This document shows positions 47,326-57,350 of a stretch of 64,000 bases of DNA, piece after piece. Location: assembly GCA_016648135.1 (NCBI GenBank), contig JADDOH010004030.1, positions 124,001 through 188,000 on the forward strand, read 5' to 3'. Under the pieces are notes generated by a model. The model did no database searches. It saw nothing but the letters and a program-made list of their open reading frames with translations, and was not told the DNA's origin. Numbering within the stretch: the stretch's first letter is position 1; the number at the start of each line of letters is the position of its first letter. The translations under genes and the position numbers were made by a program. The DNA comes from Agrypnia vestita (taxonomy: Eukaryota; Arthropoda; Insecta; Trichoptera; Phryganeidae).

Positions 47326-48824
47326 GCATTTTTCATAATATTAAATTAGGACAATCATTAAATCATTTACTTGTAAGAACTAATAATATATTTTATTTTA
47401 ATTTACATAATACATAATTTTTAAAAATTCCTTTAATTTTAACAAAGATTCCAATAAAATTGCATTTAGTGTTATATTTAGTGAAAAACGAAGCATTTTA
47501 ATCTACATTTTATAATTTATTTAATATAAATACTACTTTTTTATAATCAATTATAATTATGAATTGTAAATTTTAGTTACAAAACTTTTTTTATAGATAT
47601 AATATATTATATATATCTACAAACATTTTTTTTATAGATATATAATATAACAATACTTATATTCTAAAAAATCAAAAAATAGTTTTTAATAAATAGTAAA
47701 TATATTTAAATTAATGTTTTGTTAGCGATTGTGAAGAACAATAATATCGTGAAAAAAATATTAATAACCGTGTTAGCAGTACACAACGCATACACATTAT
47801 TTTTAAACATTATCATTTTTTTAAATTTATGAACTGATTGGCGAAAATAAAACTCCTCCTTAAGAATAAATATTCGATTCGCTTAGGAGTTTTCTTAATT
47901 TATATCGTTTTAATAGCATTAGAATCAATCTATAGGATACATTTGTTACAATCCAATTAAATAACAATAAAATTCCAGACAACACCTTCAATGCACGCGC
48001 CCGAAGGCACATCTGACATTCTATTGATCAGTTTAAGGTGAATAAAGCAATAAAATGTGGCGTTAATTATACTCTAAACATTAACGATTCAGATCCACAG
48101 ATACGTTCACTAAACAAAATAAATAATTAATATTAAAATTAAATTGATTCTATTATTTATTAATCTAATAAATTATTTTGTATATATTATACATTGTTCC
48201 CGCCTTTAGCTTCTTCGTGAAAACGATTTTCTTACTACAATATTATATTGCGGTAAAGTATTTATTTTAATTAATACGAAACGTTTGGCTGAAGTATTTT
48301 AATATTCATTATCTCGGAATATTATCGAAAAATTCTCGAGGTAGCAAGTTGCTTCCGAACAGAATGTAGGTCCTCCATAAATCAAAGAATAGACCAATGA
48401 ACTCGGTTAAATAATTGGTGCTCGACAACACAAAAAATAACTAGATACTACAATAATCGCTCGGTGGTGGGTTATTTTTGAAACATTTTTATTTCGTGGA
48501 ATAAATTTTTTGCTGCGCTTCTGGGTGATTTTCGCTATCGCTCGAAAAATTGCGCAAAATGTAATCGACGAATTTATGGCGTGATGTCATCATTTAAACG
48601 CGGAGTCGGGATTCAGGAAGGCCGACGATGCTTCTGAATCTCGCAAACGGTTGCAGTCACAATTATTTTACGTCAATTTAAAACTCCTCGACTTGATTAG
48701 CATTATTTTGTGGCGTCATTTTAGATTTTAAAAAATTGTTACATTTATAATTGTTCGAGTGTTTCGAAAATTTGATAGATTCAACCTCCTCGGGAGGAGT
48801 TAGGAAAGATAATGCGGGAGTTGC
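47326..48824. other. Ubx intron 1, exon-proximal part
   Basis: AT-rich to 48300, then more balanced toward the exon (48440-48680), including TTTTCGCTATCGCTCG and GGCGTGATGTCATC. The exon-proximal part may carry promoter-linked elements. No exon was seen. Confidence 0.5.
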
Positions 48825-48833
48825 GTTACCTGC
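48825..48833 (-). other. Ubx exon 1 splice donor
   Basis: On the minus strand the sequence reads GCAG|GTAAC, with the exon ending at 48830. It directly follows the YPWMAIA codons, where insect Ubx genes are spliced. Past the donor the frame runs on for about 50 unrelated residues with AT-rich codons, which supports splicing rather than read-through. I saw no good second donor nearby of the kind that makes the Drosophila b element. Confidence 0.9.
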
Positions 48834-49325
48834 TATCGCCATCCAGGGGTAGAAGGTGTGGTTGGCCGTCTGCTGGTGCAGCTGCGTGGGGACGGGCTGC
48901 GCGCCGCCGCCCAGGGAGCACTGGTTGTTCCAGGAGGACAGGGAGGCCGAGCGGGCCGCGCCGGCCGCGGCCGTGGGGGAGCCGGCCGGGTCCAGCGGCG
49001 CGCCGTACGCCCTGCCGTCGGGGGTGCAGGCGGCCGGCCGGGCCGAGGACCAGCCCTTCTCCGCGTAGCCGTTCTGGCCGCCGTCCTTGGAGCAGTCGGG
49101 CTTGTAGGCGGGCGGCTGCGGCTCCGAGGCGTACAGCTTGCAGGCGGCCGCCACGGAGGCGTCGTACGGCGAGTCCTGCGGGGCCCGCTGCAGCGCGTGC
49201 TGCGCCCCGTACGGGCCCATGCCCAGCCCCAGCGGGAAGGAGCGGTACGCGGCCGCCTGGTCCCCGGCGCTCGCCTGGTGGTGGTGGGACCCGTAGAACC
49301 CGCTCTGCTCGAAGTACGAATTCAT
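48830..49325 (-). CDS. Ubx: Ultrabithorax (Ubx), first coding exon (5' partial gene)
   Basis: This is a Hox transcription factor that sets posterior thoracic and anterior abdominal identity and, in Lepidoptera, hindwing identity. The exon encodes 165 complete codons plus one base. The start is the ATG at 49323-49325: it opens with MNSYFEQ followed by FYGSHHHQ, the N-terminal signature of insect Ubx, and has a purine at -3. A 10-codon in-frame extension upstream has no ATG. The middle is low-complexity and rich in Ala, Gly and Pro. Near the end is NHTFYPWMAIA, with the Exd-binding YPWM hexapeptide at residues 159-162. The reading frame breaks after GCA-G at a GT donor (phase 1), as in known Ubx genes where MAIAG closes exon 1. 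Linker, homeodomain and C-terminus are missing and must lie left of the window. The exon is strikingly GC-rich against AT-rich flanks, so all frames on both strands are artificially open. Seen: the signature ends. Known: the family. Inferred: completeness of the exon. Confidence 0.97.
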
Positions 49326-50230
49326 CTCGAGGTAGGTCTGGGGCAGAGTTCTCAAAGACGCGGTCGCGGAGGGCGAGTCGGGCGCGCTCGACGGTTAGAC
49401 GGACCGGTGATCCATGTCTCGATATTTCATGTTCTGCACTGCACAATCACAATCCTCCCCGAACTCGGCGAAACTCGGTTCAGAGATCACACAACTCACA
49501 GCGGTAGAATCCCGTTCACCGCGATCGTCACGAGGGTTAATATTGTTTACGAGAGCGAACCTCCGATCGGGTGCCTCGCGCGGTCCGTGTCCGACCTCGG
49601 GAGGTCGTAAAAGAGTATCGCGTTTTTATCGGGCGCTAACACCTCCGCTACCGGCGATAAAAGACCGCTCGATTCGCCGATAAAATTCGGTACAGATTTG
49701 TCTCTATCCGTCTACGCAAATTGAATACTAAATAATAAAAAATATACTTTAAATAATCGCCGGCCGTTAAGCGTTTTTTTTTACGACCGTGTTTTGTTAT
49801 ATTTTTACGATTGTTTTACGACGCAGTTAAGTCGATAGGCGGACCCGCTTTACGAGCTTCCAAGTGCCCGGTGATTTACCAATGTTTATTTACACGCGGG
49901 CCGACACGTGGGGCTGCGGGCGACGTCGGTGTTCCGGGGGAAACTTGTCGCCGGATGATGCGGTTAATTTTTTTTAATTTTCTCGAAATTTTAATTTTTT
50001 TTTAATCGCGAATTTAGTTTGCCGTGTCGTATTTTCGGCGTCGTGACGGTCGGAGGCAGCGTGTGCGCGCGACGTCGTATTCCGCCGGTGTAGCGAGGAA
50101 CACTGCGCGCCGCGGCCGCTCAGATGCTGGCGCGCCGGCCCCGCGCCCCGCTCCCCTGCAGCCGTCCCTGTCCCCCCGCTGATAAGGCCTCTGACCCGAG
50201 CTCTCGCTCCCTCCGATGATAAGAGGACAC
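49326..50230 (-). promoter_or_regulatory. Ubx 5' UTR and promoter-proximal region
   Basis: The roughly 900 bases directly upstream of the Ubx ATG are GC-rich and rich in CpG, unlike the flanks, and contain no convincing splice acceptor next to the coding exon. This suggests a contiguous 5' UTR and core promoter. The far end (50090-50220) is the richest part and carries GAGA-type sequence on the minus strand (GGGAGCGAGAGCTCGGG) and two GATAAG/TTATC motifs. No convincing TATA box was seen. Drosophila Ubx has a TATA-less promoter with GAGA-factor sites and a long leader, so the arrangement fits. The transcription start cannot be placed from sequence alone. Confidence 0.7.
49395..49430 (-). other. 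upstream ORF in the Ubx leader
   Basis: An ATG at 49428-49430 opens an 11-residue frame, MKYRDMDHRSV, ending in TAA at 49395-49397. The stop lies 69 bases before the Ubx ATG. If this stretch is in the mature leader, the uORF would be translated before Ubx and could damp or regulate Ubx translation. A second in-frame ATG lies inside it. Confidence 0.5.
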
Positions 50231-50599
50231 GTGAAACTTACTCCCTTTTACGCACGTGGAAATCGAACAATTATAATTGCGCGAATGATGGTATTTCCCC
50301 GTTTTTCACATTTACGAAAATTCGAAAAAATTAAATTTCTTCATTTTGTTAAAATTTGTCGAAAAAATTCATTTTTAAAATTTTACCCTAAAAACTATGT
50401 GATGGATGTGCGACATAATTAATGAAGAACAATATAAAATTCGCTAAATAAATTATTAATATCATTCGACAATTTAAAAGTACCTATGATAGTAAAAATT
50501 TATTTATTTTTTAAAAAATTTCAAAAATCATTTATTTGTATTGCATGTATATATATAATAAATAGCTATTACTTACAACAATACAAACAGTAGTAAATA
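50231..50599. other. AT-rich upstream stretch
   Basis: Composition drops abruptly from the GC-rich promoter to AT-rich DNA. No feature. Confidence 0.6.
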
Positions 50600-50830
50600 T
50601 TCAAATAACGATAACCGCACAATGCCCCCGTGGGTCGTGGGAGCCCCAAAAAGCATTTAAAAGACAATAAACCAAATTTACGGGCTGCGAGCGTCCTTGG
50701 GGCGGCCGGTGCAGCCGATAATGATGACATAATTGTCGGTGCACCGATTCTGCTAAACATCTCAATAATGAGACCCCTAAAACATAATACTCCGAAGGCA
50801 ATAAAAAAGGGACTTCAAAAGGCATGAATA
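50600..50830. other. balanced block, unclassified
   Basis: Sharp-edged balanced block with frames open on both strands (65-74 codons), including AASVLGAAGAADNDDIIVGA on the plus strand. It may be a mobile-element remnant or a conserved upstream element of Ubx. No known family recognised. Confidence 0.3.
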
Positions 50831-50869
50831 CATCAATGGAACAATGTTCCTGTGACGCTACATTTGAGT

Positions 50870-51420
50870 AGCTAACTCCCCGCTACGGAGCGACTCCGAA
50901 AAGTCACATGCTAAGCGCCACATCCGAGCATAACAGAGTGTAGAATAGAGTGAGAAGCAATAAAACTGACTTTTATTTCTTTACAGCCTGTTTTTAGCGC
51001 TACCTATAGCCATCTCTTTTACGGCCGACCCATTTCAAAGTATCAAAAGAATGCCGCTACAACTGTTTCGCTCACGAGCGTCGTAATAAAGCGAGCGCCG
51101 TTGAATGCTGATAAATTTCTCTCTATCTCGCTTTCGCGCGCGGCCGTCGCGTGACGCGTGCGTATCGCCGTCTCTTTCCGGCGTCACTTTGTAAAGTACT
51201 TGTTTGGAGTGGGGGGTTCAATTGTCCAATCAGACACGGATTTGTTACGTCATATACAATTGTACATTTATGAGGGTATAATGATCGTGGCGATGAAAAC
51301 ATTATTGAGATATCAGAGGTGGTTTATTTGTTGACAATTACTTAGAAAACGAGTACGGCCGACCAGCGGGGTTAAATACATATGGGTAGAGAGCGTGTGC
51401 TTACCTTTTCAGATGGATTC
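50870..51420. promoter_or_regulatory. Ubx upstream island, candidate control element
   Basis: Balanced block about 1.6-2.1 kb upstream of the Ubx ATG. Contents: AGCCATCTCTTTTACGGCCG (Pho match GCCATCTC at 51009-51016), CT-rich GAGA-type runs (51117-51135), CpG-dense 51130-51185, TTTATGAGG (51269) and TTTATTTGTTGACAATTAC. A minus-strand donor-like AAAAG|GTAAGC at 51415 pairs with an acceptor-like CTTGTCAG at 51454, which would bound a 39-nt exon; this is weak. Confidence 0.4.
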
Positions 51421-51453
51421 GTATCATCATCGTCAAATAACCGGTTTCCTTTG

Positions 51454-51903
51454 CTGACAAGATAAATAAATATATCGGGGTTTCGTCAAATGCGTAAAAA
51501 ATACAAATAATAGCATCTCATGAATATTTTTTATGAAACAATTTAAATCAATCCTACGAGAAATAATCATAACGTTAATATTAAACTTTATAAATATCTC
51601 AATAAAATTTAAAAAATATTTAACGAACAATATAATTTTCTGTGTCTCACAATACATCGCAAAACATAATAAAACTAAATCTCTGGAGATGTTATTATTA
51701 ATTACTACCTACCTACATATTAAAATACTAGTAAAATGAAAGGAAAGTGAAAATGATAAAATTAGAAATGGTTAGCAGTAGGTACCTATCTATATATGAA
51801 GCAAGTGTTGACGGTGTCAGATAAACAGGGCGGTCGTAAAAGACACGACACGACCAGGTTCATCAGACACTGAAACACGGTCGGTCCTGTTAGGAGCCAG
51901 CGA
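51454..51903. other. AT-rich upstream stretch
   Basis: AT-rich with overlapping chance frames to 51740; from about 51790 the sequence grades into the degraded upstream part of the LINE fragment. Confidence 0.5.
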
Positions 51904-52017
51904 GCTTGCATGCGAATATGTATAAATTTGGATGAGGCGAGAGTTGTTTGTCAGGACAAAAAAATGTGGCATTCCATCTTCTCTGCCTACCTTCGCGAGG
52001 AATCGGCGAGATGGTAA
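51904..52017 (+). mobile_element. LINE extreme C-terminal fragment (family A)
   Basis: A plus-strand frame of 37 codons plus TAA reads ACMRICINLDEARVVCQD and then KKMWHSIFSAYLREESARW. It aligns with the last third of the copy at 4056-4402 (CMNVAEAKVVCQDRRIWRF). Degraded matches extend upstream to about 51840. The stop is followed by TACCTA-type simple sequence. Confidence 0.75.
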
Positions 52018-52399
52018 GTTACCTAGGTATCTACTAGGTACCTACCTACCTACTTACCAATATTTGATTTAATTTATCGGTTTTAAATTCAAATATATAC
52101 CTACCTATTCATTAATCATATTTAATTATTTATGAAAAATTGTGAAAAAACTACATGAATCAGAGATTACTTCTAGGCATGCGCTACTGCCTAAGAAATA
52201 CTTACTGCCTAAAAATTTCTAACCTACATTTTTGAACTGTATATTACTTCTATAGATAGGTACCTTCCCTAAGTCTAAGTCGTGATGATTTTTAAACATG
52301 TATTTATGAACCTACATTTAATTTCAAGAACCATACTTCCAAAGTTAAGTTTCCTAGAGACGATTTTGAAGCAAGTAAATATCTTGTTATTTTATACCG
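52018..52399. other. TACCTA-rich and AT-rich stretch
   Basis: Dense TACCTA/TAGGTA units at 52019-52115, then AT-rich filler. No gene. Confidence 0.55.
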
Positions 52400-52740
52400 C
52401 TCGTTGTGTTAAACCGTGCAGTTATCCTTAGATACTGACCAAAGCTTAGGGAAAAGGGCTAAGGCGGCTAAACGCAAAGAAACGACCACCGCACCGCAAC
52501 GAGACCGGCCAGTTCAACGAGACACACGTCACGTGAAACATCTGCGGGAGGGAATGTGCATCACGAATCGGCCATTTCTCTCCCGAAACCTCATGAACGT
52601 CGACGAAAATGTTTGAATGGCGAGGGGATCCTCGACAACGAGGCCCGCTACGACGAAAACTAACTGACTGTTTAATTGTGAATAATAATAGCGCGAGACC
52701 GTCAGGTGTGCTCAAAGTACATAACGAAACATGACACAAT
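52400..52740. promoter_or_regulatory. candidate bxd-type Polycomb response element
   Basis: A balanced, CpG-containing island about 3.1-3.4 kb upstream of the Ubx ATG. It holds CGGCCATTTCTCTCCCG (Pho consensus GCCATTTC at 52571-52578, fused to a GAGA-type CTCTC) and a second core 45 bases away in GAATGGCGAGGGG (minus strand, 52617-52621). Drosophila Ubx is kept silent by an upstream PRE (bxd) with Pho and GAGA sites. The equivalence is inferred from position and motifs. Confidence 0.4.
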
Positions 52741-54083
52741 CGTTTTAAGTAAATTTTTTGTCATGACACATAGGATATGTTGTATACCTACTGTTACACA
52801 TCAACAGTGTACGTGAACGATATCTATGAGAGAAAGAGGCAAAGTCATACGATCGCTTCATGCTAGGCAGTAATAATGCGCCGCATGCTATCGGTTTTTA
52901 AATGTAAATTTGATACATTGATAATAATAATTATTATAAAACTATTTTTGTTGGTGGCTTACACATTATATTAATATAATAAAATGCACCTTTTAATTTT
53001 AACAATAATTTATTATTTTCTTCAAATAATTATTTCAGGTGATTAAGGGCATTGACAGTCATTATTATAATATACATGTGATAAATATTATTTCATAATC
53101 TATAAAATGCGATGGAGCTAATAGCGTTGAAGTAACTGAAAATATCACGATTTCTGAATCTGGTCAAAAAATATTTTCAGATAAAATATGTGCCTATCAT
53201 AAAATTTAAGCATGATCAAGATTTCGCATAATTTAGTTAGCTTTTTATTGAGTTACTATTATCTATCGAAAGCGGTGAATTAATAATGATTTTTATATAG
53301 GTATTATAAAATATTACTTATCCGTTCAACGGACCATGGATGTCGCGTTGGCTATCATCAATGTATTTACTGCAACCCGGAAAAGTCTTACACTAGGCTG
53401 CTCAAACCATAGCCTCAATGTCTTCAGCTATGAAGTTGAGCAACCTCTTTTTTCTACAGTAAAAATGCGCATATTTAAATAGATGGATGGATCTGATGAA
53501 GTCCACAACTAGTGGCTACCTTCAGGAAGTCTTCATGAACGCTGCGGATCGGAGCAAATATTGCCGAAAGTATTTTTCCGAATGCCAAGTTAGGTCCAGA
53601 TTATTCAATGTACGAACCACATGTTGCTGTTATATACGTATACCTATCTATACATTCTGACAAGACACAAATCTTATCTAGATGAGTAAAGAGCGTTTAG
53701 TTACAAAATTAAATTAATAAAATAGATAAAATAACCACTTGAAACTATTGAAACAAATACTGAGAGAGCTCTCTGCAAGGAACTTTAATAAGACTGGTTT
53801 ACAGTGAAATATTGGGTATTTTAAAGTAATTTCTACTTGTTCTACTATACTGAATAAACATTAATATAATATATCCATGTAAGTTATTTTTTAATTCACG
53901 TTTTTGCGATTCATGGCAACTTTGGAGTATTGTTATTATGATGTCATTTAACTAACATATCTCAATATGTAGGTCTCAGTTGACAATAAAGCGTAAAAAA
54001 TATATCGCATGTGTTCTCCAGTAGTTTTTTTTTTGTATAAATAAATAATGGGGTTCAATTTTTTTATTCTTGTTATCTCTCAA
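52741..54083. other. upstream region, no clear gene
   Basis: A small block (52795-52905) contains GATATCTATGAGAGAAAGAGG. The stretch 53320-53620 is more balanced, with many stops, and may be a mobile-element remnant. The remainder is AT-rich. Confidence 0.45.
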
Positions 54084-54533
54084 TAAAATAACCCGAAAAT
54101 GTGTAAATAAATCAGGAAAGTTTTGTCACATTTGTGGTGAAGTGATTTTTAGTGGCAGAGGGTGTTCTATAATACACTGAATTCGTATTGTTTCAGTTTT
54201 GGTGCTAAAATCGAACGCCAGGACAAATAGTTTTCCGCCTTGTGGCAAAAAAATTTTTAGGAATGAAAATAAATGAAAATTGTGTTGAACTTGTCGAAAA
54301 CACGTGATTGTCTTACCAAGCGCTAATGTCCCTGAGTATGTCCCTGAAAATCCATTTCTTACTCTCATTTGGATTTCTATCCAAACAATTGTGGGGCGCT
54401 AAGTAACGAACATGGGGAGCACTTCCATCAGGACATCGCCAACATGGAAAAACGCTATCAGGGCAAGTGGAAAGTTTCAAAGCCAGCAGATTATTGCTGG
54501 TCCGTTACTAGAAATCTTCCAGAACCAGAATAA
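54084..54533 (+). pseudogene. broken transposon-associated protein remnant
   Basis: The 5' part (from about 54100) encodes SGKFCHICGEV, a CxxC zinc-finger-like start seen in repeated lepidopteran proteins. The 3' part (54414-54533) is a clean frame reading GEHFHQDIANMEKRYQGKW followed by KPADYCWSVTR and a TAA. The two halves resemble the N- and C-terminal ends of one abundant multi-copy insect protein family of likely transposon origin. The middle is missing or scrambled, so this is a deleted copy. The family assignment is from memory of the motif and is moderate. Confidence 0.55.
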
Positions 54534-54834
54534 GCAGCAAAAGGAGATGTCGACATTCAGCAGCAGAATAAAAAAATGATGATTTTTATTATTTTTGTAA
54601 AATAAATAAAAATATTTATCTTTTTCTCAGAAACTGAAACTAGTTTTGAAATTTTAGTAGGTATTCGTTTCGTATTAAGAATACCAAAATTTACAAAAAA
54701 GATACTTTACACCCAGAATATCATTTAAAAGTTAAAATTTGTTATCCAGTGATTCAATAAACACATGGAGCGAGTGCGTAGATAGGTAAATTATGACTGT
54801 TTTATGCAGTGGAATGGTTAGGTGTTGTTATTTT

Positions 54835-55130
54835 AGTTATTTACTTACTTATTTACTTACCATCACGCCGTTTCCCCGTGGTGGCAGAGAGGATAGAACA
54901 TATAAATATCGCCTCATCTATATACATACATCTTCGCATGCAAGCTCAGCGATTGTTGAGGTTTCTAATGGGACCGTCTTCTAGTATCTGGTTAATCTGG
55001 TCACGCCACGTCTTCCGCGTTTGCCCTCTCTTCCTGGCACTGTCAACACTTGCTTATATATCTTTCTTACATTATTTCCTCATTCATTCGCTCAACACGC
55101 CCAAACCCAGACCCTTTTATAATTCTATTT
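54835..55130 (-). mobile_element. decayed LINE C-terminal fragment (family A), with 3' tail
   Basis: Read on the minus strand, this block has the same order of segments as the other family A copies: a GHV-like start near 55110, a region for the GRPRKTW/DQI motif near 55000, and an ACM(R) plus INIDEA-like stretch near 54930. It ends at an AAGTAAGTAAAT-type simple repeat (54832-54855), the element's 3' tail. Stops interrupt the frame. Confidence 0.7.
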
Positions 55131-56889
55131 ATTATGCTAAGATCACATTTACATAAATTTCTAACATCTTCATTATTTACTCTATCATAAATGGATTTGT
55201 CACACATGCGTCTAATGGATCTCATCTCATAGTTATTTACGTTACGTTATTTTAGATGTTAGTAGTATTTTAGTACCTAACTCAATTCTAATACAGTTCA
55301 AGTATTTTCCATGTTTTGTTTTCTGCGTGTATCTTTATAGTACCTACCTACTCCTGGTTATTCCCGATGTGTTAGGTAATAAACAGAATTATATAAATTA
55401 TTTATTTGGAATTTTCAATTAAATTAATAATAACATTTGTTACACAAATTCAAACAACGGTAAAAAGTAATGATCATGTCGAAATTATGTTACCGCAATC
55501 TGAAAAAATGAGCACCAATAACAATAAAATCTCCGATTCAAAAAGTACTAATTTTTATGCTGTGTCGATTAATTAAAACACAAAAAATCGTGATTGATTT
55601 CGTGAGATCAGAATCACGAAATCAATCAAGATATATCGTTTCTTTTAGAAAGGAAGGATAAGCTCTTAAGATTGTTTCATTAATTATTTAAACTCAATTA
55701 TTATGTACTTGGTAGACATACTACGCAGAATAGCTTTAAAGTGGGTAATTAAATTTAGCCATGCATGTACAATACCTACATTCTGGACAGTAAGGTCATA
55801 AATAATGATATAGCTATCTTTCTTAGGTAGGTCTGTTTTATTTCGCCAAATAATTGCACAACAGTAGGTACGTCAGTAAATATGTGGGAAATTAGATACT
55901 TCGATTTATTTTCAGTTTTAATTATTCATGATTTGCTCTGTGAGCCTGAGGTCAAAATGTGAAATCATTCAATAAAGTTCATGCTGTTCTGTACCGAACT
56001 TACCGTTTTATCAAAGCTCTAATTAACCTACCTTAATATAGAAGGAGGTATACTTTCACATTAGACATTTCATTATTTGCCAAGTTTTGTGCTTTCTTCT
56101 TTTTACAAGTATTATGTTCCTTTCAAAGGAGAAGGCAATTCTCCTTTACAACACATGAATCCCATCCTAACGAGAATCCGACCTTTCATGTGGGTTCGCA
56201 ATTATTAATTTGATAACAGAGCAGTGTGACTTTTAATCTAATTCTAAACATCAGAAAAAATAGCCGAAAACATTGTAAATCTTTTATAATGACTGGAATA
56301 ACAAATATAATATTTGGGTAAAATAGGATTTGTTATATTATCCATACATCAGTCATGTCTCTTTGTGTGATGGCCAATATATATAAATGAAAGACCGACA
56401 GGCCGCCCTAAAGCCCGATTAACTGATAAATCATCAAATTCTGTGAATAAAAGTGAGAAACACCAGGTCTACGCTTCCAAATCATTAATTAACTCAATTC
56501 ATACCAGACTCATACTCTCAGTATATCAAACTATGTGTTATATGGAAACATATATTTTGATAAATTAAATATTCATGTGAGAAAATATTGTGATAGCAAT
56601 ACGTAATAAATATTTTATTTTCTATTACACAATATTTATAATTCCGTAATAAATATTTTATTTCCGAGTAGTTCTAGTAAAGTACCTACGTATTTCAAAG
56701 TGGGCACTGATTGCACGCCCCTGCTTCAAACTTAGGTACATTAGATATTATCCTCCTCGCCCATAAGAAACAGATCGACAGTTGGAAAAAATCTCTCAGA
56801 TCAATGTTTGGCATACTGTCGTTTTACAAATTAGCTAAGCTAACCATAAATCAACAGGTATGTTGAATAAAAAATGTTACCGATTGCAT
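55131..56889. other. AT-rich upstream stretch
   Basis: Mainly AT-rich. Includes the 15-bp hairpin at 55591 and a direct repeat, CGTAATAAATATTTTATTT, at 56602 and 56645. No gene was recognised. Confidence 0.5.
55591..55628. repeat. perfect 15-bp-arm hairpin
   Basis: TGATTGATTTCGTGA, an 8-base loop, and TCACGAAATCAATCA. Each arm contains TGATTGATTT, an Exd/Hox-like motif, so the site could bind a dimer symmetrically. This is equally consistent with a chance or element-derived palindrome. Confidence 0.8.
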
Positions 56890-57350
56890 GCGCTTTAAAT
56901 ACATTTCATATCACTATTTATACTAGTATATATCGAAGTACACGTCTGCCTAGGCGACTCTGTGAACCAAAACAAAATCGTTCGAGCTCTGAGTAGGCAT
57001 CGCGTCTGTCGCTTTACAAACAACAACACAAAAGAAAAGCACCAAAAAAAGGCACGTAACGTTCTCGAAATCACGCCGGTCATGGGGATGACCCTTAGAG
57101 TATATACTCTAAGGGATGACCCGCCCGAGCGGCCGGCGGCCGGCAGTGTATCAGAGGGTAGCGGTGCCGGGTTTAGTGGCGACTTGAGCGATCGTAAACG
57201 TCACTTGGATTGCGCCGGGAGACTGGTGGCTGGTGGCGAGATGAGCGGAGCATTTTACAAAACATCGCTTCACCGTCTTTTAGATACTCGCCTTTATGTG
57301 TTTGCGTACGAATCCGAATGGTTTGTTGACGTAAAAATGCTGTTTTATTA
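56890..57350. promoter_or_regulatory. GC-richer upstream island with palindrome
   Basis: About 7.6 kb upstream of the Ubx ATG. Balanced to GC-rich (core 57060-57250), with a 24-bp perfect palindrome at 57092 and a plus-strand frame of 129 codons (56962-57351) that has no family match. A long frame in a GC-rich patch is expected to arise by chance more often, so a coding role is doubtful. Candidate enhancer, noncoding exon or insulator. Confidence 0.4.
57092..57115. repeat. perfect 24-bp palindrome
   Basis: CCCTTAGAGTAT is followed directly by its reverse complement, with no spacer. It is flanked by GGGATGACC on both sides (57086-57094 and 57113-57121). It sits inside the GC-richer upstream island 56890-57350. 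Confidence 0.9.

Larger units (their letters stand above)
1..48829 (-). other. Ubx intron 1 (5' portion, at least 48.8 kb)
   Basis: Everything left of the exon 1 donor is inferred to be intron 1 of Ubx. I looked on the minus strand for a homeobox (a WFQNRRMK-coding stretch) and for GC-rich coding sequence, and saw none. Very long first introns are normal for Ubx, and in Drosophila the equivalent intron carries the abx/bx control region. Here it is a mix of AT-rich filler, composition islands and decayed mobile elements, listed separately. An independent antisense or nested transcript within it cannot be excluded. Confidence 0.8.

Noticed and set aside
1..48829. Ubx homeobox exon or second Hox gene within the left part
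   Set aside because: No stretch encoding WFQNRRMK or a GC-rich homeobox was found by eye on either strand.
49326..49355. Upstream extension of the Ubx frame by ten codons (MRTLPQTYLE)
   Set aside because: It begins at a TTG, not an ATG. The MNSYFEQ start is the conserved one in insects.
48812..49610. Long plus-strand frames (up to 250 codons) and an alternative 206-codon minus frame over the Ubx exon
   Set aside because: They are shadows created by the GC-rich Ubx exon and leader; they are Arg/Gly/Ala-rich and have no family match, while the Ubx frame has clear signatures.
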